Part shown: positions 11,201-22,592 of the stretch, piece by piece | Layout: each line of letters opens with the position of its first letter | Numbering within the stretch: position 1 is the stretch's first letter | Assembly: GCA_028583415.1 (NCBI GenBank) | Contig: CM053266.1 | Span: 32,002,271-32,066,270, forward strand | Origin: Protea cynaroides | Taxonomy: Eukaryota; Streptophyta; Magnoliopsida; Proteales; Proteaceae | Length of the DNA: 64,000 nucleotides | Reading direction: 5' to 3' | Program-made: the position numbers and the translations under genes | The notes under the pieces: generated by a model | Databases searched by the model: none | Told to the model about the DNA's origin: nothing | What the model saw: the letters and a program-made list of their open reading frames with translations, nothing else

Positions 11201-14200
11201 TTGCAATCTAACGTACACACTGTTATGGTGTACAGTTGTACTGTACAACTAGTTTACAGCTACTGTTACTTATACATGGGAGGAAATGTTTCCATGTGTC
11301 GAACTCGGACACAAGCTGTAAATCAAGTAAAACCAGGGCCAATCGGATGGTCCAGATCGATATGATATCTATATCTGCAATCCAAGACGTTAAAGGGGTT
11401 CAGGCTTCGTGCCTTCCACTAGCCACTACGAATTTTTGGACCCATGTTTTGGGGTTGTTAACCCAATTGGCCAACAACCCTTTAATTAATTCATATTTAT
11501 AATAAAAGGGTGTATCCAGTGCACGATGTCATTAGTCTTCACTAAGTTAACCGTGAGATTCTTCTAGAATACTCTAATAATCTTGCCGTGTAAATGTAGA
11601 GAATTCTGAAAAATGGATCAAGTTTAGTCCACGGTTCTACGGATTTGTTGGCCGGTCACAAGTTGAGTCGCAAAGCATGACAACGAGCTCTTGTCGCTAC
11701 AAGAGCAGCTTTACCCCTGTGCTGCGAAAAGATTATCTTCAGATTCAAACCCATGACCATCGCAAAAGATCCAACCTCTCTAATTCATATTTATTATGAG
11801 TTACAAGATCTTGTCTCCTATAATCAAGGTTTAAGACCTCAAGTTCAGGCTATCGAATCCAAAATGAAAGTCCAAATACATATTAGTTGTACGCGAGATG
11901 TCATATGTTTTTTCCCATGCGTCTGTTCAAAATGCTGAATCATCCAATATGAAATCAATCAAGTAAAGATCCTTTATCCGGCTGCCGACTAGCATTGAGC
12001 ATCTTAGTCATTCATAATTCATCAGAACACTTGTCAATATACTATAAGCGATCGAGATCTTCAGTATCACTTGGCAATCACTACGAAGGATCCCAATCCA
12101 TATCTGCATCTACCACTAAAGCGATTCGCTTGATTTCGATTCCAATACCTAAAATCATGCCTTTCATCCTAAATATCCCGTGACAGTTTTACCCCTAAAA
12201 AAATCTGGAGATCAGCCAATGCTTAAAACGATGAACAGAGAAGTCAAAATGGGACAGCTAAACCGCGTACGGACGACGTGAAGGTAAAAGCGGCGATAAC
12301 GGATACATCGTATCTGACGTGGAGCCGTGAAGGACTGAAGGTACTGGATTCCGTGGGTACCCGTAACATAAACAACTGTTACTCCCTTCGGATCAGCTCT
12401 GACTATATACATTGTTAGAGAGATCTTAACCGTTGGAAGAAGATGATGATGGTTTGTCTCTCTGGGATCTTCGCCCCACGTAGGGGGGCCCAGGAATCCT
12501 GAAGTCCAGCTGACGACATAGAGGCAAGTGCTCTTAAGAAGAGCTCAGATTCAGGATATATTGAGATTCCCCCCCCTCTCTCTCTCTCTCAACCTTTGCT
12601 CAACGGAGCAGTCAAACACCAAATCTATATGTATGCGTTTCACGTAGGATGTCAATAGATCGGTGTCGACTCCGAACCTAATCGGTCCCCAATAAATCTA
12701 ATATCATGATCGTATTATTTAATTAATCGATTAATTAATAATCAGATTTGTATCAAACAAACTTTAAAGTTATAATCGGACTTGTCATCACAAAATCTGA
12801 GTTAATCTATGAAAGTGGGACATAGGGTGCCAATGACAAGGGTAAGCACTAGAATGTGGGGAGACTATTCTGATGCTTAAGTTAAATTCAGACAATAACC
12901 ACCAATATAAAAGAGGGATAATCATAGAAAGAGAGTGAATAGGTTTCAAATCTCAAAATTCCGATCCCTTATTTTGTGGTGCTTGGATCGTTTTATAAAG
13001 AGTTAGAAGTTAGTTCATGGACCTTTATTTTCAACTATTTCCTTGTTGGTTTTGGTTAGTTTTCTTCAGCAGTGGAGTGGTCGTTTATGAACCTGCTAAA
13101 TATAGTGGCAGTAGTAGCAGAGTTGGTTACATTGGTCATGGCGGCCTGTTCATCTTCCATGGCTGATCGAATAGATTTGCCCTTGGGCGCACTAGGTTAA
13201 CGGCCTTGATATGTTGGGCATCTATATATCGTCATTAATTGTTCTTATCAATACTAATACCAGTCAGTTTATAATCGGGTGATACCAATTACCAATCGGT
13301 TTGGTTTTCAATGAATAAACCATTGAATTAATTCTAACTGATAAATAACCACACAACCAATTACTTTTATTTATGAAATTGTGTCATTGCTAACCTCCAT
13401 TGAGACAACAAATGGAGTGTGAAAATATTATTCTCACATTGGTTGGAGAAAGAAAAAACATTATAGGCACAATGTCATGTAACCAATTACTCAACCAGTC
13501 TTTATTTGGTTAGTCTAAGTTGATTTTTATATTTGATCGATTTTTTATCTGATCGTGTCAGTTTTCATCTATTAATTGGAAGTCAAACAATAGATAAAAT
13601 TTATTTTCTTAGCTTCCAAACATAGTAGCTTCTTCAAGGTCCTATTTTGTTGAATTAGGTAGTCTAGTCCATTAATAAATTTGAATATATATATATATAT
13701 ATGAATTATTAATAGGTAATGAAAAATACATAAATTTAATAACTATGCAACATAAAGGGTCATCTGGAAATTAACTCATGCAATATTGAGTATTGGTTGA
13801 GCCATAAAAACAACAATGGTTCGGATGGGCACCCAAGGGCCAAGGGTGTTTTATGCCATTTATGTAATTTTTTTAATGTTGATATATGGGAACGGGATTA
13901 TGTGTGTGAAATGAGATTTCAATTTGACATTTAACATTTTACTAGCATTTCTACATGAATTTAAAATATTTTGGTTTTTTTTTACTAGAAAATAAAGTCA
14001 TGTTTTTTAAAATATTTAAAAAATAAAAAAATTCTCAAAACCAACAGCTTGAGAATTCTTTCCGATGCTTTATTAGTCTCACAAAACTAATGTTATTTCC
14101 TAATGACATTTTCTTTTTCCTCTTTGACATTGTGGGTCTCTACTTTTCCAATGTGACGGTTGGTATGGGAGATTCTCCCAAGGCGGCAGCATGCAGAACC

Positions 14201-14342
14201 CTTCCTCTGTTAAAAATATTTTTATTTAAAATCAAATAAAATTTATAAATAGAAAAATATTATATCATAGAGCATTTTCTGTCCTCACCAATGGGAGACG
14301 GCAACAAAACTATGATCCATGTCTTGCTCATAAAAAATAAAA
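11201..14342. other. Intergenic, no gene seen
   Basis: AT-rich DNA with scattered low-quality open frames and no recognisable protein, tRNA or rRNA. A CT microsatellite lies near 12572-12590 and an AT microsatellite at about 13686-13702. A segment starting near 12650 (GATGTCAATAGATCGG) resembles the GGGTGTCAA hAT termini, but no partner end was found. Confidence 0.5.
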
Positions 14343-14863
14343 GGGAAAAAGACAGTTACTTCTCCTGTAACTTACCTTAATGATAATTGAACACCCAACG
14401 TTTAGGAAACGATAGTTACCATACTTAAAAACATATTAAAATACAAATAGATCCACATCGTTAAGAATATTCCATTAGATACTAACTGTGGAAGTCCAAT
14501 ATTTCCTTAATAATCAAATTACCCTTTATAAAGATGACTGACTTAAAAAAAAACGGTTTAAAAAAACGGTGGGAATCGAAACTAGACTTCATAATCCGTT
14601 CAAGAGCTTACGTTCTGGGCAAGCTGGGAAAACCGTTGTTCTACAAAAACATCATCTCCAAGTCAATCAGCTTTATAAAGGGTAATTTGGTCATTAAGAA
14701 AATATTGGACTCCTACTGTTAGCATCTAATGGAATATTCCTAACGACATGGGTCTATGTATACTTTAATAGTGTTTTTAAGTGAGATAACTGTCTTTTCC
14801 TAAACATTTGGGTGTTCAACCATCATTAAGGTAAGTTACAGGGGAAGTAACTGTCTTTTCTCC
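14343..14863. mobile_element. MULE-type MITE with long terminal inverted repeats
   Basis: The element starts GGGAAAAAGACAGTTAC and ends GTAACTGTCTTTTCTCC. Inverted repeats of roughly 190 bp on each side surround a loop of about 140 bp. It is flanked by a perfect 9-bp direct repeat AAAATAAAA (14334-14342 and 14864-14872), the target size of Mutator-like elements, although the target is low complexity. It has no coding capacity and can form a long hairpin. Confidence 0.75.
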
Positions 14864-15027
14864 AAAATAAAAAAGAAGGTACCTATGTAGTTGGCAGCAT
14901 GGTTTTAGTTCAGTATTGAAAGGGGTATCGAATATCAAATCAATGCAAACCAATGGTAGAGTGACATGTGACCAATATTAAAAGAAATTAAAAAAAATAA
15001 AGATAACAAGGTATATGGATCGACAAT

Positions 15028-16188
15028 TGAAGTCTAACAGGTTATAATATAGCAGCAGTTATATTTTGTATAGACTAGTATAATATGAAACAGTAATGAT
15101 AATCTAATAAATCAATATGAAATATACTGATATATCTATATATAACCTATATATATCAACTATAATCATATAGTTAAATCTGAAATATACATATAATGAA
15201 TGTCACAATGCGTACCTTATAAGCAGAAAATCGAAGCTTTAAAAGGGGGATTGAGTCGTATTGGTACACTTTCCTTAAGACAGTATTTGCCCTCTATTGG
15301 TGCAGTAAGTCTCTTGCAAATCTGCCTCTAAGATAAAACAACCCCTATATAGGATACCCACCCAGTGTTCACGTATTGTCAGGTATATGCAAATCTGACG
15401 GCTAAGATAAACTATTTTAGAAGAACAACGAATCTTGACTCTCCGATTAAACAAAATAGGGAGAGAGAGAGTTGGAGAGGACGAGAGAGAGAAATCGTAT
15501 TGATTTCGAATGAATTTGAAGCATGGGGTCGGGCTCTATTTATAGGGCCCAAGTACCACTTGGAAGTGTCCATTGAATGGGGTGTGACACTCCAGATGGA
15601 CCGTCCAGATTGATCCAGATCTCAGATCCTGGGATCAATGGTCCGGATGGCACCCTTTTATGTGTAGAGATACATCTCTACACATAAACTCTTTCTAAAA
15701 GGGTATCCGGGTAGGGGTGTGTCCGAATCCGAAAAAAACCCATACCTATACCCATAACCCTCAACCCTCAATCCGCAGCCCACGGCCCACTGCCACGCCC
15801 ACGCTCGCTCCGGCTCCCACGTTCGGGTCACGATCGTAGGTCGTAGGTCTCAGGTCGTGGTCGCTGTGGCGGTCTCTATCGCGATCGCTGTTCCATTTGG
15901 CTCGCGCGCATGTGTGTGAGTCAATCGAGCATTTCTTCCTTTTTGGGGCTCAATATGTAGACGACACTCCCTACAAATAAAGACATCTCCTCCACAATCC
16001 TTAAGCAATGTGGGACTAAAATGTCCTACATTGGAAAAGGCCAACTCAAATCGAAAACGAAATTCCCGCCCAAAACGAAAACCAAATTTTTTGAGCTAAA
16101 ACAAAAAGGGAAGTTTTGAATTTAAATCTTTTTAAACTTTCATTTGGAAAAAAAAAATCTTTTTTTGACTTTTGATTTTTTTCCAACA
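15028..16188 (-). repeat. Copia 3' LTR (1161 bp)
   Basis: It pairs with the LTR at 21595-22587 but is about 170 bp longer, mostly from an extra GC-rich stretch around 15740-15900 and about 30 bp more near 15115-15150. A CCTATAAATAG TATA-type promoter (minus strand, about 15536-15548) and a hairpin with the arm TATGTGTAGAGAT (15659-15686) occur in both copies. Confidence 0.9.
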
Positions 16189-16313
16189 ATTCCCCTACAA
16201 GTTTCAAAAGATAGAGTAAAACCGAATCAAGAAGTTGATCTTATGAGAACTATAAGCGACGTCGTTGAAGATGTCTGTCGACTTGAATCTTCACTAAGTC
16301 TGATAGGCCATAC

Positions 16314-16978
16314 TACAGAGTTAAGGGTGTCAAAACTGGGCCCGACCCGGTAACACGGACCGGGCCAGCCCGATATAACCCGAACCCAGCCCGGACCGAG
16401 CCTTAATGGACAGATTTTGGTCTGAATTTGTAAAGCCCGACAACGTTTCAACCCAAATCGAAACCAAACCGGACCGGTAGAAGTTTGAATTAGCCCAAAC
16501 CGATAAAACCCAACACGAACACCGGTAAGGTCCGTTCGGGCCCAATTTCTTAATTTTAATGGTTTTAAATTTTAATAGATTGTGTTACACTATTAGAGTT
16601 CACTTCATGATCTAGAAAATTATATGAATCTATAGTTGAAAAGATTACGTTAATTGTTATAGTTTATTAAATTACATACATATGGAAGGAATAATGTTAA
16701 TTTTATAGATAAAAATAATAAAATAGGCTATATAGTTTACATATAAAAGGGACCCGATAAGTCCGATCCGGACCGAACCAACCAGAAATCACCTCAATAA
16801 ACTCAGCCCGATAACAAACCGACATCGGACCAGCCTGTTAGTTATTGTGTCCAGCACAGCCCACCCCAGCCCGAACTCTTAATGGACATGTTTTGGGCTG
16901 GGCTTATAAAATCCCGACATCGGTTCAGCCCGAACCAAAACTGACCCAGACCAGCCCGTTGACACCCTTGTACAGAGT
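16314..16978. mobile_element. hAT-type MITE nested in the Copia element
   Basis: The body is 16322-16970 (649 bp), starting TAAGGGTGTCAAAACTGGGC and ending CAGCCCGTTGACACCCTTG, with inverted ends matching over AAGGGTGTCAA. It is flanked by a perfect 8-bp duplication TACAGAGT (16314-16321 and 16971-16978), the hAT target size. The two ends carry GGGCC/CCGACCCGG-rich arms and the middle is AT-rich. It has no coding capacity and inserted after the Copia copy was in place. Confidence 0.88.
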
Positions 16979-17639
16979 ACAGGTGAAGCTTGCTCCTTGA
17001 ACGTTTCCTCATTGGTGTAGCCGACTGACTTACCAGTCACCTCTTACAGTCCGACCCTCAACAAATCCCTTAAAGGTGGACATATTTTAAACCAACCTTG
17101 TCCCTATCCTAGTTCTTGAATGTTTATGAGAGCTCGCCCTTAAAAGTCTTATTGGAAGCGATCCCACTTTCTACATTCAATAAGGTCAGCCCATAGTGTG
17201 CACCACAGTTAACACACCCCCACATTCCTTTGGGATAGCTTGGCTTGATTAAGAATCTTTGAGATTCATCCTCTGTTCATTATGGTGAGTACTACCTTAC
17301 CATCTAATTAGAATGAGCAAGTTTTGATAGTACTAAACAAGTCATCTGCGTGACTTCGTTCTTACCCATTGAACCTAATTCTAGGGATCTCCTATCACAT
17401 AGGCTGGGTTACCATCACATGACTTACGACACGGGCTTTATGCTCATTCCTTTAGATGTGTCAATTATGACCTTGGTGGTTTAAGGCTTTGTAAATATAT
17501 CAGTCAGATTCTTTTCTGATTTTACAAAGTCGATAGCTATCATTCTTTCACTTACATATTGTCTCACAAGATTGTGTCTCAAGAGTATATGCCTTTTTTT
17601 TTCATTATATGTCTTGCTTTTTTGCTTTAGCAATGGCTG

Positions 17640-18000
17640 CCTGACTATCACAGTGTAGTGATATTGGGGGCATAGGTTTAGGTCATAACGAAATTTCTAC
17701 CATCAAAGTTTTGAGCCATTCGGCTTCTGCCCTAGCTTTCTCTAAGGCTATAAATTCTGCCTCCATAGTGGAACCTGTACAACAAGTTTATTTAACTGAT
17801 TTTTATGAAATCGTTCATCTACCAGGAGTAAATATGTTACCACTTGTAGCTAAGGATTCTTCTGTATCAAATATCCAATTAACATCACAATATCCTTCAA
17901 GAACTGAAGGGTTTCCATTATAGTGTAAGTTATATTTTATTGTTCCCTTTAAGTACCTTAATAACATTGTTAGAGCTTCTCAATGCTCCTTCCCAGGGTT
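17640..18000 (-). pseudogene. Copia RNase H region (degenerate)
   Basis: Minus-strand frames read a Copia RNase H: a YLKGTIKYNL segment, then YCDVNW followed by a degraded loop, then STMEAEFIALEKARAEAEWL and HCDSQAAIAKAKK. The acidic residues in YCD, MEAE and HCDSQ are present. At least three stops break the frame. It directly continues the reverse transcriptase segment. Confidence 0.75.
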
Positions 18001-18300
18001 ATGAGTATGTTGACTCAATTTTTCTACTGCCAAGGCTATGTCTGGTCTCGTTGAGTTCATTAAGTATGACATTGAACCTATAATCTGGGATACTCCTTTT
18101 GGGAGACTGGTTCACCTTGGTGTTTTATGAGATGACTCTCTACCTCTAAATGTATCTTTATTGGAGAGCACTCATAATATTCATACTTTTTTAGTATGCT
18201 TTCCACGTAATGTGCTTAAGATAATATTATCTCATTGAATTTTCTTGTAACTTTGATGCCTAAGATGACATTAACTTATCTCATGTCCTTTGTATCAAAT

Positions 18301-19212
18301 TTAGACAAAACTTTTCTTTGTTAAATTCACAATATTTAAATATGTTCCCATTATCAGCATATCATCAACATAGAGAACAATTATTGCACCCTTGCCATTA
18401 TGAAATTTACTATATACACACCTATCATAATTATTAATAATAAAATCATTATTTAATAACACATGATCAAGTTTTTCATGCCACTGTTTAGGTGTTTGTT
18501 TTAAATTATACAAAGATTTAATTAATTTATAAACTTTATGTTCATGTCCTGATATTATGCATCCTTCAAGTTGTTTAATATAAATTTCTTATTCTAAATC
18601 CCCATTTAGAAAAACTGTTTTAACATCCATCTGATAAATTACTAAGTTATAAATAGAGGCAATAGCAAATAAAGTTCTTATGGTTATAATACAAACTACA
18701 GGGGAGAAAGTATCAAAATAATCTATATTATTCTTTTGTCTAAACCTTTTTACTACCAACCTTGCTTTAAACTTATCAAGAGACCCATTCGGTTTTAATT
18801 TCCTTTTAAATATCCACTTGGTATCTAGAAGCTTTGTTCCTGGTGGAAGATCCATCAATTCCCAAGTATGATTTTGGATTATAGAATCTAATTCACTTTT
18901 AATAGTCTCTTTCCAGAATATAGCATCTGGAGATGTTACAGCCTCTTGATAAGTAAATGGATCTTTATCCACATGATATAGTAACATATCAGCACCTAGG
19001 TTAGTGGGTTTTCTCTGTCTTTTACTCCTCCTAAGCAATTTAGAACTAATTTCATCAAATTCTTCATTAATTTCATTACTTTTAACAGGGATCTCATTAT
19101 GATTCTCATTAGAAGTAGTTTTAACCAATTTAGGAAATATATGTTCAAAAAATTCAGTATCACAAGATTCAATGATGGTGTTCGTATCAAAAATATTTTC
19201 AATCGATTTCAA
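18301..19212 (-). pseudogene. Copia reverse transcriptase (broken)
   Basis: The segment at 19212-18589 carries WELMDLPPGTKLLDTKWIFK, then KFKARLVVKRF, DTFSPVV and YQMDVKTVFLNGDLE, the first half of a Copia RT. The segment at 18513-18301 carries the catalytic YVDDM motif within IIVLYVDDMLIMG. A frame break separates the two near 18550-18589. YQMDVKTVFL has Val where Copia RTs usually have Ala (DVKTAFL). Confidence 0.85.
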
Positions 19213-19413
19213 AACCGATAACCTATAAGCAGCACTATATGAGCATATCCTATAAAAATATAATCACAAGTTTTGGGTCCAAATTTTCTTTTATTGGGTT
19301 CAGGTATTTTAACTTTGGCTAAACACCCTCATACCTTTAAATGATTAAATGATAATTTCCTACCATGCCAAAGTTCAAAAGAAACTAAATTAGATCTCTT
19401 AGGAGGTATTCTA

Positions 19414-19690
19414 TTAAGTATATAACAAGATAGATTCCCCCCACATATTATAAGGTAATCCAGAGCTAATAAGAAAATAATTCATCATTTCTTTTAAGGT
19501 TCTATTTTTTCTTTCTACTACACCATTAGATTCAGGTTGATATGGTGCAGTAGTTTCATGAATTATTCTATTTTCTTCACAAAACAGAGATAAGCTATGA
19601 GTTCCATATTCAATTCCTCTGTCGGTTCTCAACCTTTTAATTTTTTTGTTAAATTGATTTTCAACTTCTAACTTATATGTTTTAAAAAGC
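19414..19690 (-). pseudogene. Copia integrase core fragment
   Basis: The minus strand reads LRTDRGIEYGTHSLSLFCEE, HETTAPYQPESNGVVERKNR and TLKEMMNYFL, the part of a Copia integrase that bears the second Asp (TDRG) and the Glu (VVERKNR). Sequence upstream of FNKKIKRLRTDRG is replaced by the odd block at 19697-19944, so the N-terminal zinc finger and first catalytic Asp are missing from this frame. Confidence 0.8.
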
Positions 19691-19696
19691 ATACAT

Positions 19697-19905
19697 CCGG
19701 CAAGTGGGGGGGAAAAGGGGGGAAAAAAAGGGAAAAAAAAAAAAAAAAGGAAAAAAAGAAAAAAACAGCGGGAGAACAAAATAACACCACGAAAGGGAAC
19801 GAGGAGGCAAAAACCAAGAAGACCCAGAAAAAAGAAACCAACACACACCGACGAGAAACACAACCAAGTATAAGAAACCAATCTAAAAAGAGCAGTAGAT
19901 TTCAT

Positions 19906-19944
<39 letters not shown>
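19697..19944. other. T-depleted purine-rich block interrupting integrase
   Basis: About 250 bases on the plus strand consist almost only of A, G and C. They include G-runs near 19705-19725, a long A-run near 19735-19750 and an A homopolymer of nearly 40 at about 19904-19942. It has no similarity to the Copia frame it interrupts and is unlike any other part of the window. The composition suggests a sequencing or assembly artefact, or a simple-sequence insertion. Confidence 0.6.
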
Positions 19945-20634
19945 AAAACTTAGTTTTTAAAAGATATACTTTAGTATACCTAGAATAATCATCAATGAAG
20001 GTTATATAATATTTATTATCTCTTCTTGATTAATTAGATTTAAAATCAGTCAAGTCACTATGGTTAATTCTAAAAGATTAGTTTGTCTTTCTACAAACTT
20101 ATGAAATTTTTTTAGTAATTTTTGCTTCTATGCTTATTGAGCATTTATGTTGTGAGGGTTCAGATAGACCTTGGATATATCTTAAGAAAGATAGTCCTTT
20201 AATGTAAGGTATACTATGATGTCCTAGTCTATCATGTCAAACATCAAATGACTCAATCAAGTAAGAAGAAGCAAGAATTTCATTCATAACATTTTCAACA
20301 CTTATTACAAATAGACCATTACTGGCATAACCCTTCCCTACATATTTGTCCCCCTGTAGTACAATGACTTTATCAGCTTCAAAGCTGAGTTTCATTCTAG
20401 CTTTATTCAGACAGAAGTCGGAACCAGATTTTTGTGAATGTCTGGGACATGTAGCACTTCATTCAAAACAAGAGTCTTTCCAGAAGTCATCTTTAGATCT
20501 ACTTGACCCTTGCCTATAACTGGTGAGGTTTGAGAATTTCTCATATACACAAAGTCACTTCCTTTAATAGGAGAATATTTTATAAAAGCAGATCGGTCAA
20601 AGCATATGTGCTTGGAAGTTTCAGTGTCTATTAT

Positions 20635-21552
20635 TCACTCCTTTGGTTTCTCAACCAAATTCATTTCAGTTACTACAGCTGCAAACAAATCCTCTTCAGT
20701 GAGATGGACCTTAGCTTTGTCATTTCCCAATTTCTTCTTGAGGGCCCGACAGTCTTTTTTGAAATGACCTGATTTCCCACAGAAGAAGCAACCTCCCTTG
20801 GTCTTCTTGAACTTGCCTTCTTTCTTCACCTGAAGAAATCCTTTGACTCTCTTTTCATTTTTTTTTGTCTTCCACAAGATTAGCCTTGGTTTTGAATTCC
20901 TTGGCTTTTTTCACCTTGTCAGTCTTACGGTTCTTCTCCTCTATCTTGATATACATTATGTAATACTCAAGCGTCCAGTCTTTAGATTTGTGTTTCATGT
21001 GTGATTTGAAGTCACTCCAAGAGTTTGGTAATTTCTCAATTAATGCTGCAGATATAAATTGTTCTGGTAATGACATTCCCTCTTTTACAAGGCTTGCTAT
21101 AAAAACTTGGAACGTATCCATTTGCATGGATACAATCAAATCTTCTTTCATTCTGAAATTTAAAAAGTTTACAGTTACATGCTTCTTACACCCAGCATCT
21201 TTCAGATAATATTTTTTGTCAAGAGCCTCCCATATAGTATACGCATAGTCATAGAAAAAGTACACATTGTGTAGATCATTGGTCATAACATTCAGGATTC
21301 TGTTCTTGCACTGGAAGTCAGCATTGATCCATGCAACCCTTTTGGATTTCATTTCAGGGTCATCAGATTCCTCAGGCATCTTCTCAGTATGGGCGAAGAT
21401 AGCTCCCAATTGGGACAGGATGAAGTGCATCATCTGTCTCCAGCGCTTGAAATTTGAACCATTAAATGGTTCAATATTGTCAAATTCAGATACGATGCAC
21501 ATCTTCCCCATGGCAGGCCCAACCTCAGTGGTTACACCAGATTCAACCATGG
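20635..21552 (-). pseudogene. Copia gag with zinc knuckle, frameshifted
   Basis: The likely start is MVESGVTTEV at about 21552. The gag core has FDNIEPFNGSNFKRWRQMM, then the WINADFQCKNRILNV and DLHNVYFF segments of the plant Copia gag domain. At about 20865 an A-run changes the frame; the next frame continues to the knuckle CFFCGKSGHFKKDC (C-x2-C-x4-H-x4-C) and ends at 20635. Just beyond lies the protease remnant IIDTETSKHICF, where the catalytic DTG/DSG is read as DTE and the preceding Trp codon is a stop. Confidence 0.85.
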
Positions 21553-21594
21553 TACCAGTCACTACAATATATAACGCAATTACTGTCTTAAGAT

Positions 21595-22587
21595 TGAAGT
21601 CTAACAGGCTATAATATAGCAACAGTTATATTTTGTATATATAGACTAGAACAATATGAAACAATAATGATAATCTAATAAATCAATATATATAATCATA
21701 TAGTTAAATCTGAAACATACATATAATGAATGTCACAATGCATACCTTATAAGCAAAAAATCGAAGCTTTAAAAGGGGGGTTGAGTCATGTTGGTACACT
21801 CTCCTTAAGACAGCATTTGCCCTCTATTGGTGCAGTAGGTCTCCTGTAAATCTGCCTCCAAAATAAAACAACCCCTATATAGGATACCCACCTAGTGTTC
21901 ACGTACTGTTAAGTATATGCAGACCCGACGGCTAAGATCAACTCTTTTGGAAAAACAACGAATCTTGACTCTACGATTCAACAGAATAGGGAAAGAGAGA
22001 GTTGGAGAAGAAGAGAGAGAAATCACATTGATTTCAAATGAATTTGAAGCATGAGGTCGGGTTCTATTTATAAGGCCCAGGTACCACTTGGAAATGTTCA
22101 TTGGATGGGGTGTGACCCTCCAGATGGATCGTCCAGATTGATCCAGATCTCAGATCCTGAGATCAATGGTCCGGATGGCACCCTTTTATGTGTAGAGATA
22201 CATCTCTATACATAAACCCTTTCCAAAAAGATATTCGGATAAGGGTGTGTCCAAATCTGAAAAAAAATCCATACCCATAACCCATAACCCGCATCACGAT
22301 CGTAGTTCGATGTGCGCGTGTGAGTCAATCGAGCATTTCTTCCTTTTTGGAGCTCAATATGTAGACGACACTCCTTACAAATAAAGACTTCTCCTTAACA
22401 ATCCTTAAGTAATGTGGGATTAAAATGTCCTACATTAGAAAAACCAACTCAAACTGAAAACGAAATTTTCATCCAAAACGAAAACCAAAATTTTGAAACT
22501 AAAACAAAAAGGAAAATTTTGAATTTAAAATTTTTTATAACTTTCATTTGAAAAAATCTTTTTTTGACATTTGACTTTATTTCAACA
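21595..22587 (-). repeat. Copia 5' LTR (993 bp)
   Basis: This is the partner of 15028-16188. It has the same ends, the same TATA-type TTATAAATAGAAC (minus strand, about 22061-22073) and the same hairpin at about 22190-22218. It lacks the GC-rich stretch found in the other LTR. Many substitutions between the copies indicate an old insertion. Confidence 0.9.
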
Positions 22588-22592
22588 ACAAT

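Larger units (their letters stand above)
15028..22587 (-). mobile_element. Ty1/Copia LTR retrotransposon, complete but inactive
   Basis: The element lies in minus orientation with LTRs at 21595-22587 (5') and 15028-16188 (3'). Both begin TGAAGTCTAACAG and end CAACA on the plus strand. It is flanked by the 5-bp target duplication ACAAT (15023-15027 and 22588-22592). A polypurine tract (reverse complement of ATTCCCCTAC) abuts the 3' LTR at 16189. Internal order is gag, zinc knuckle, protease remnant, integrase, reverse transcriptase, RNase H, which is the Copia order. Frame breaks, stops and an insertion in integrase make it non-autonomous. No TGG-starting primer binding site follows the 5' LTR. 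A hAT MITE is nested at 16322-16970. Confidence 0.93.

Noticed and set aside
11503..11760. A fourth Au-like SINE (AAAAGGGTGTATCCAGTGCAC)
   Set aside because: Only the first 20 or so bases resemble the family; the rest does not follow the SINE order.
12650..13600. A further GGGTGTCAA-type hAT element
   Set aside because: Only one possible end (GATGTCAATAGATCGG) is present; no partner end or target duplication was found.
19414..19908. Reading the integrase frame as a 164-residue protein with a hydrophobic N-terminus
   Set aside because: The Phe/Pro-rich first half is translation of the purine-rich block on the opposite strand, not a membrane segment.
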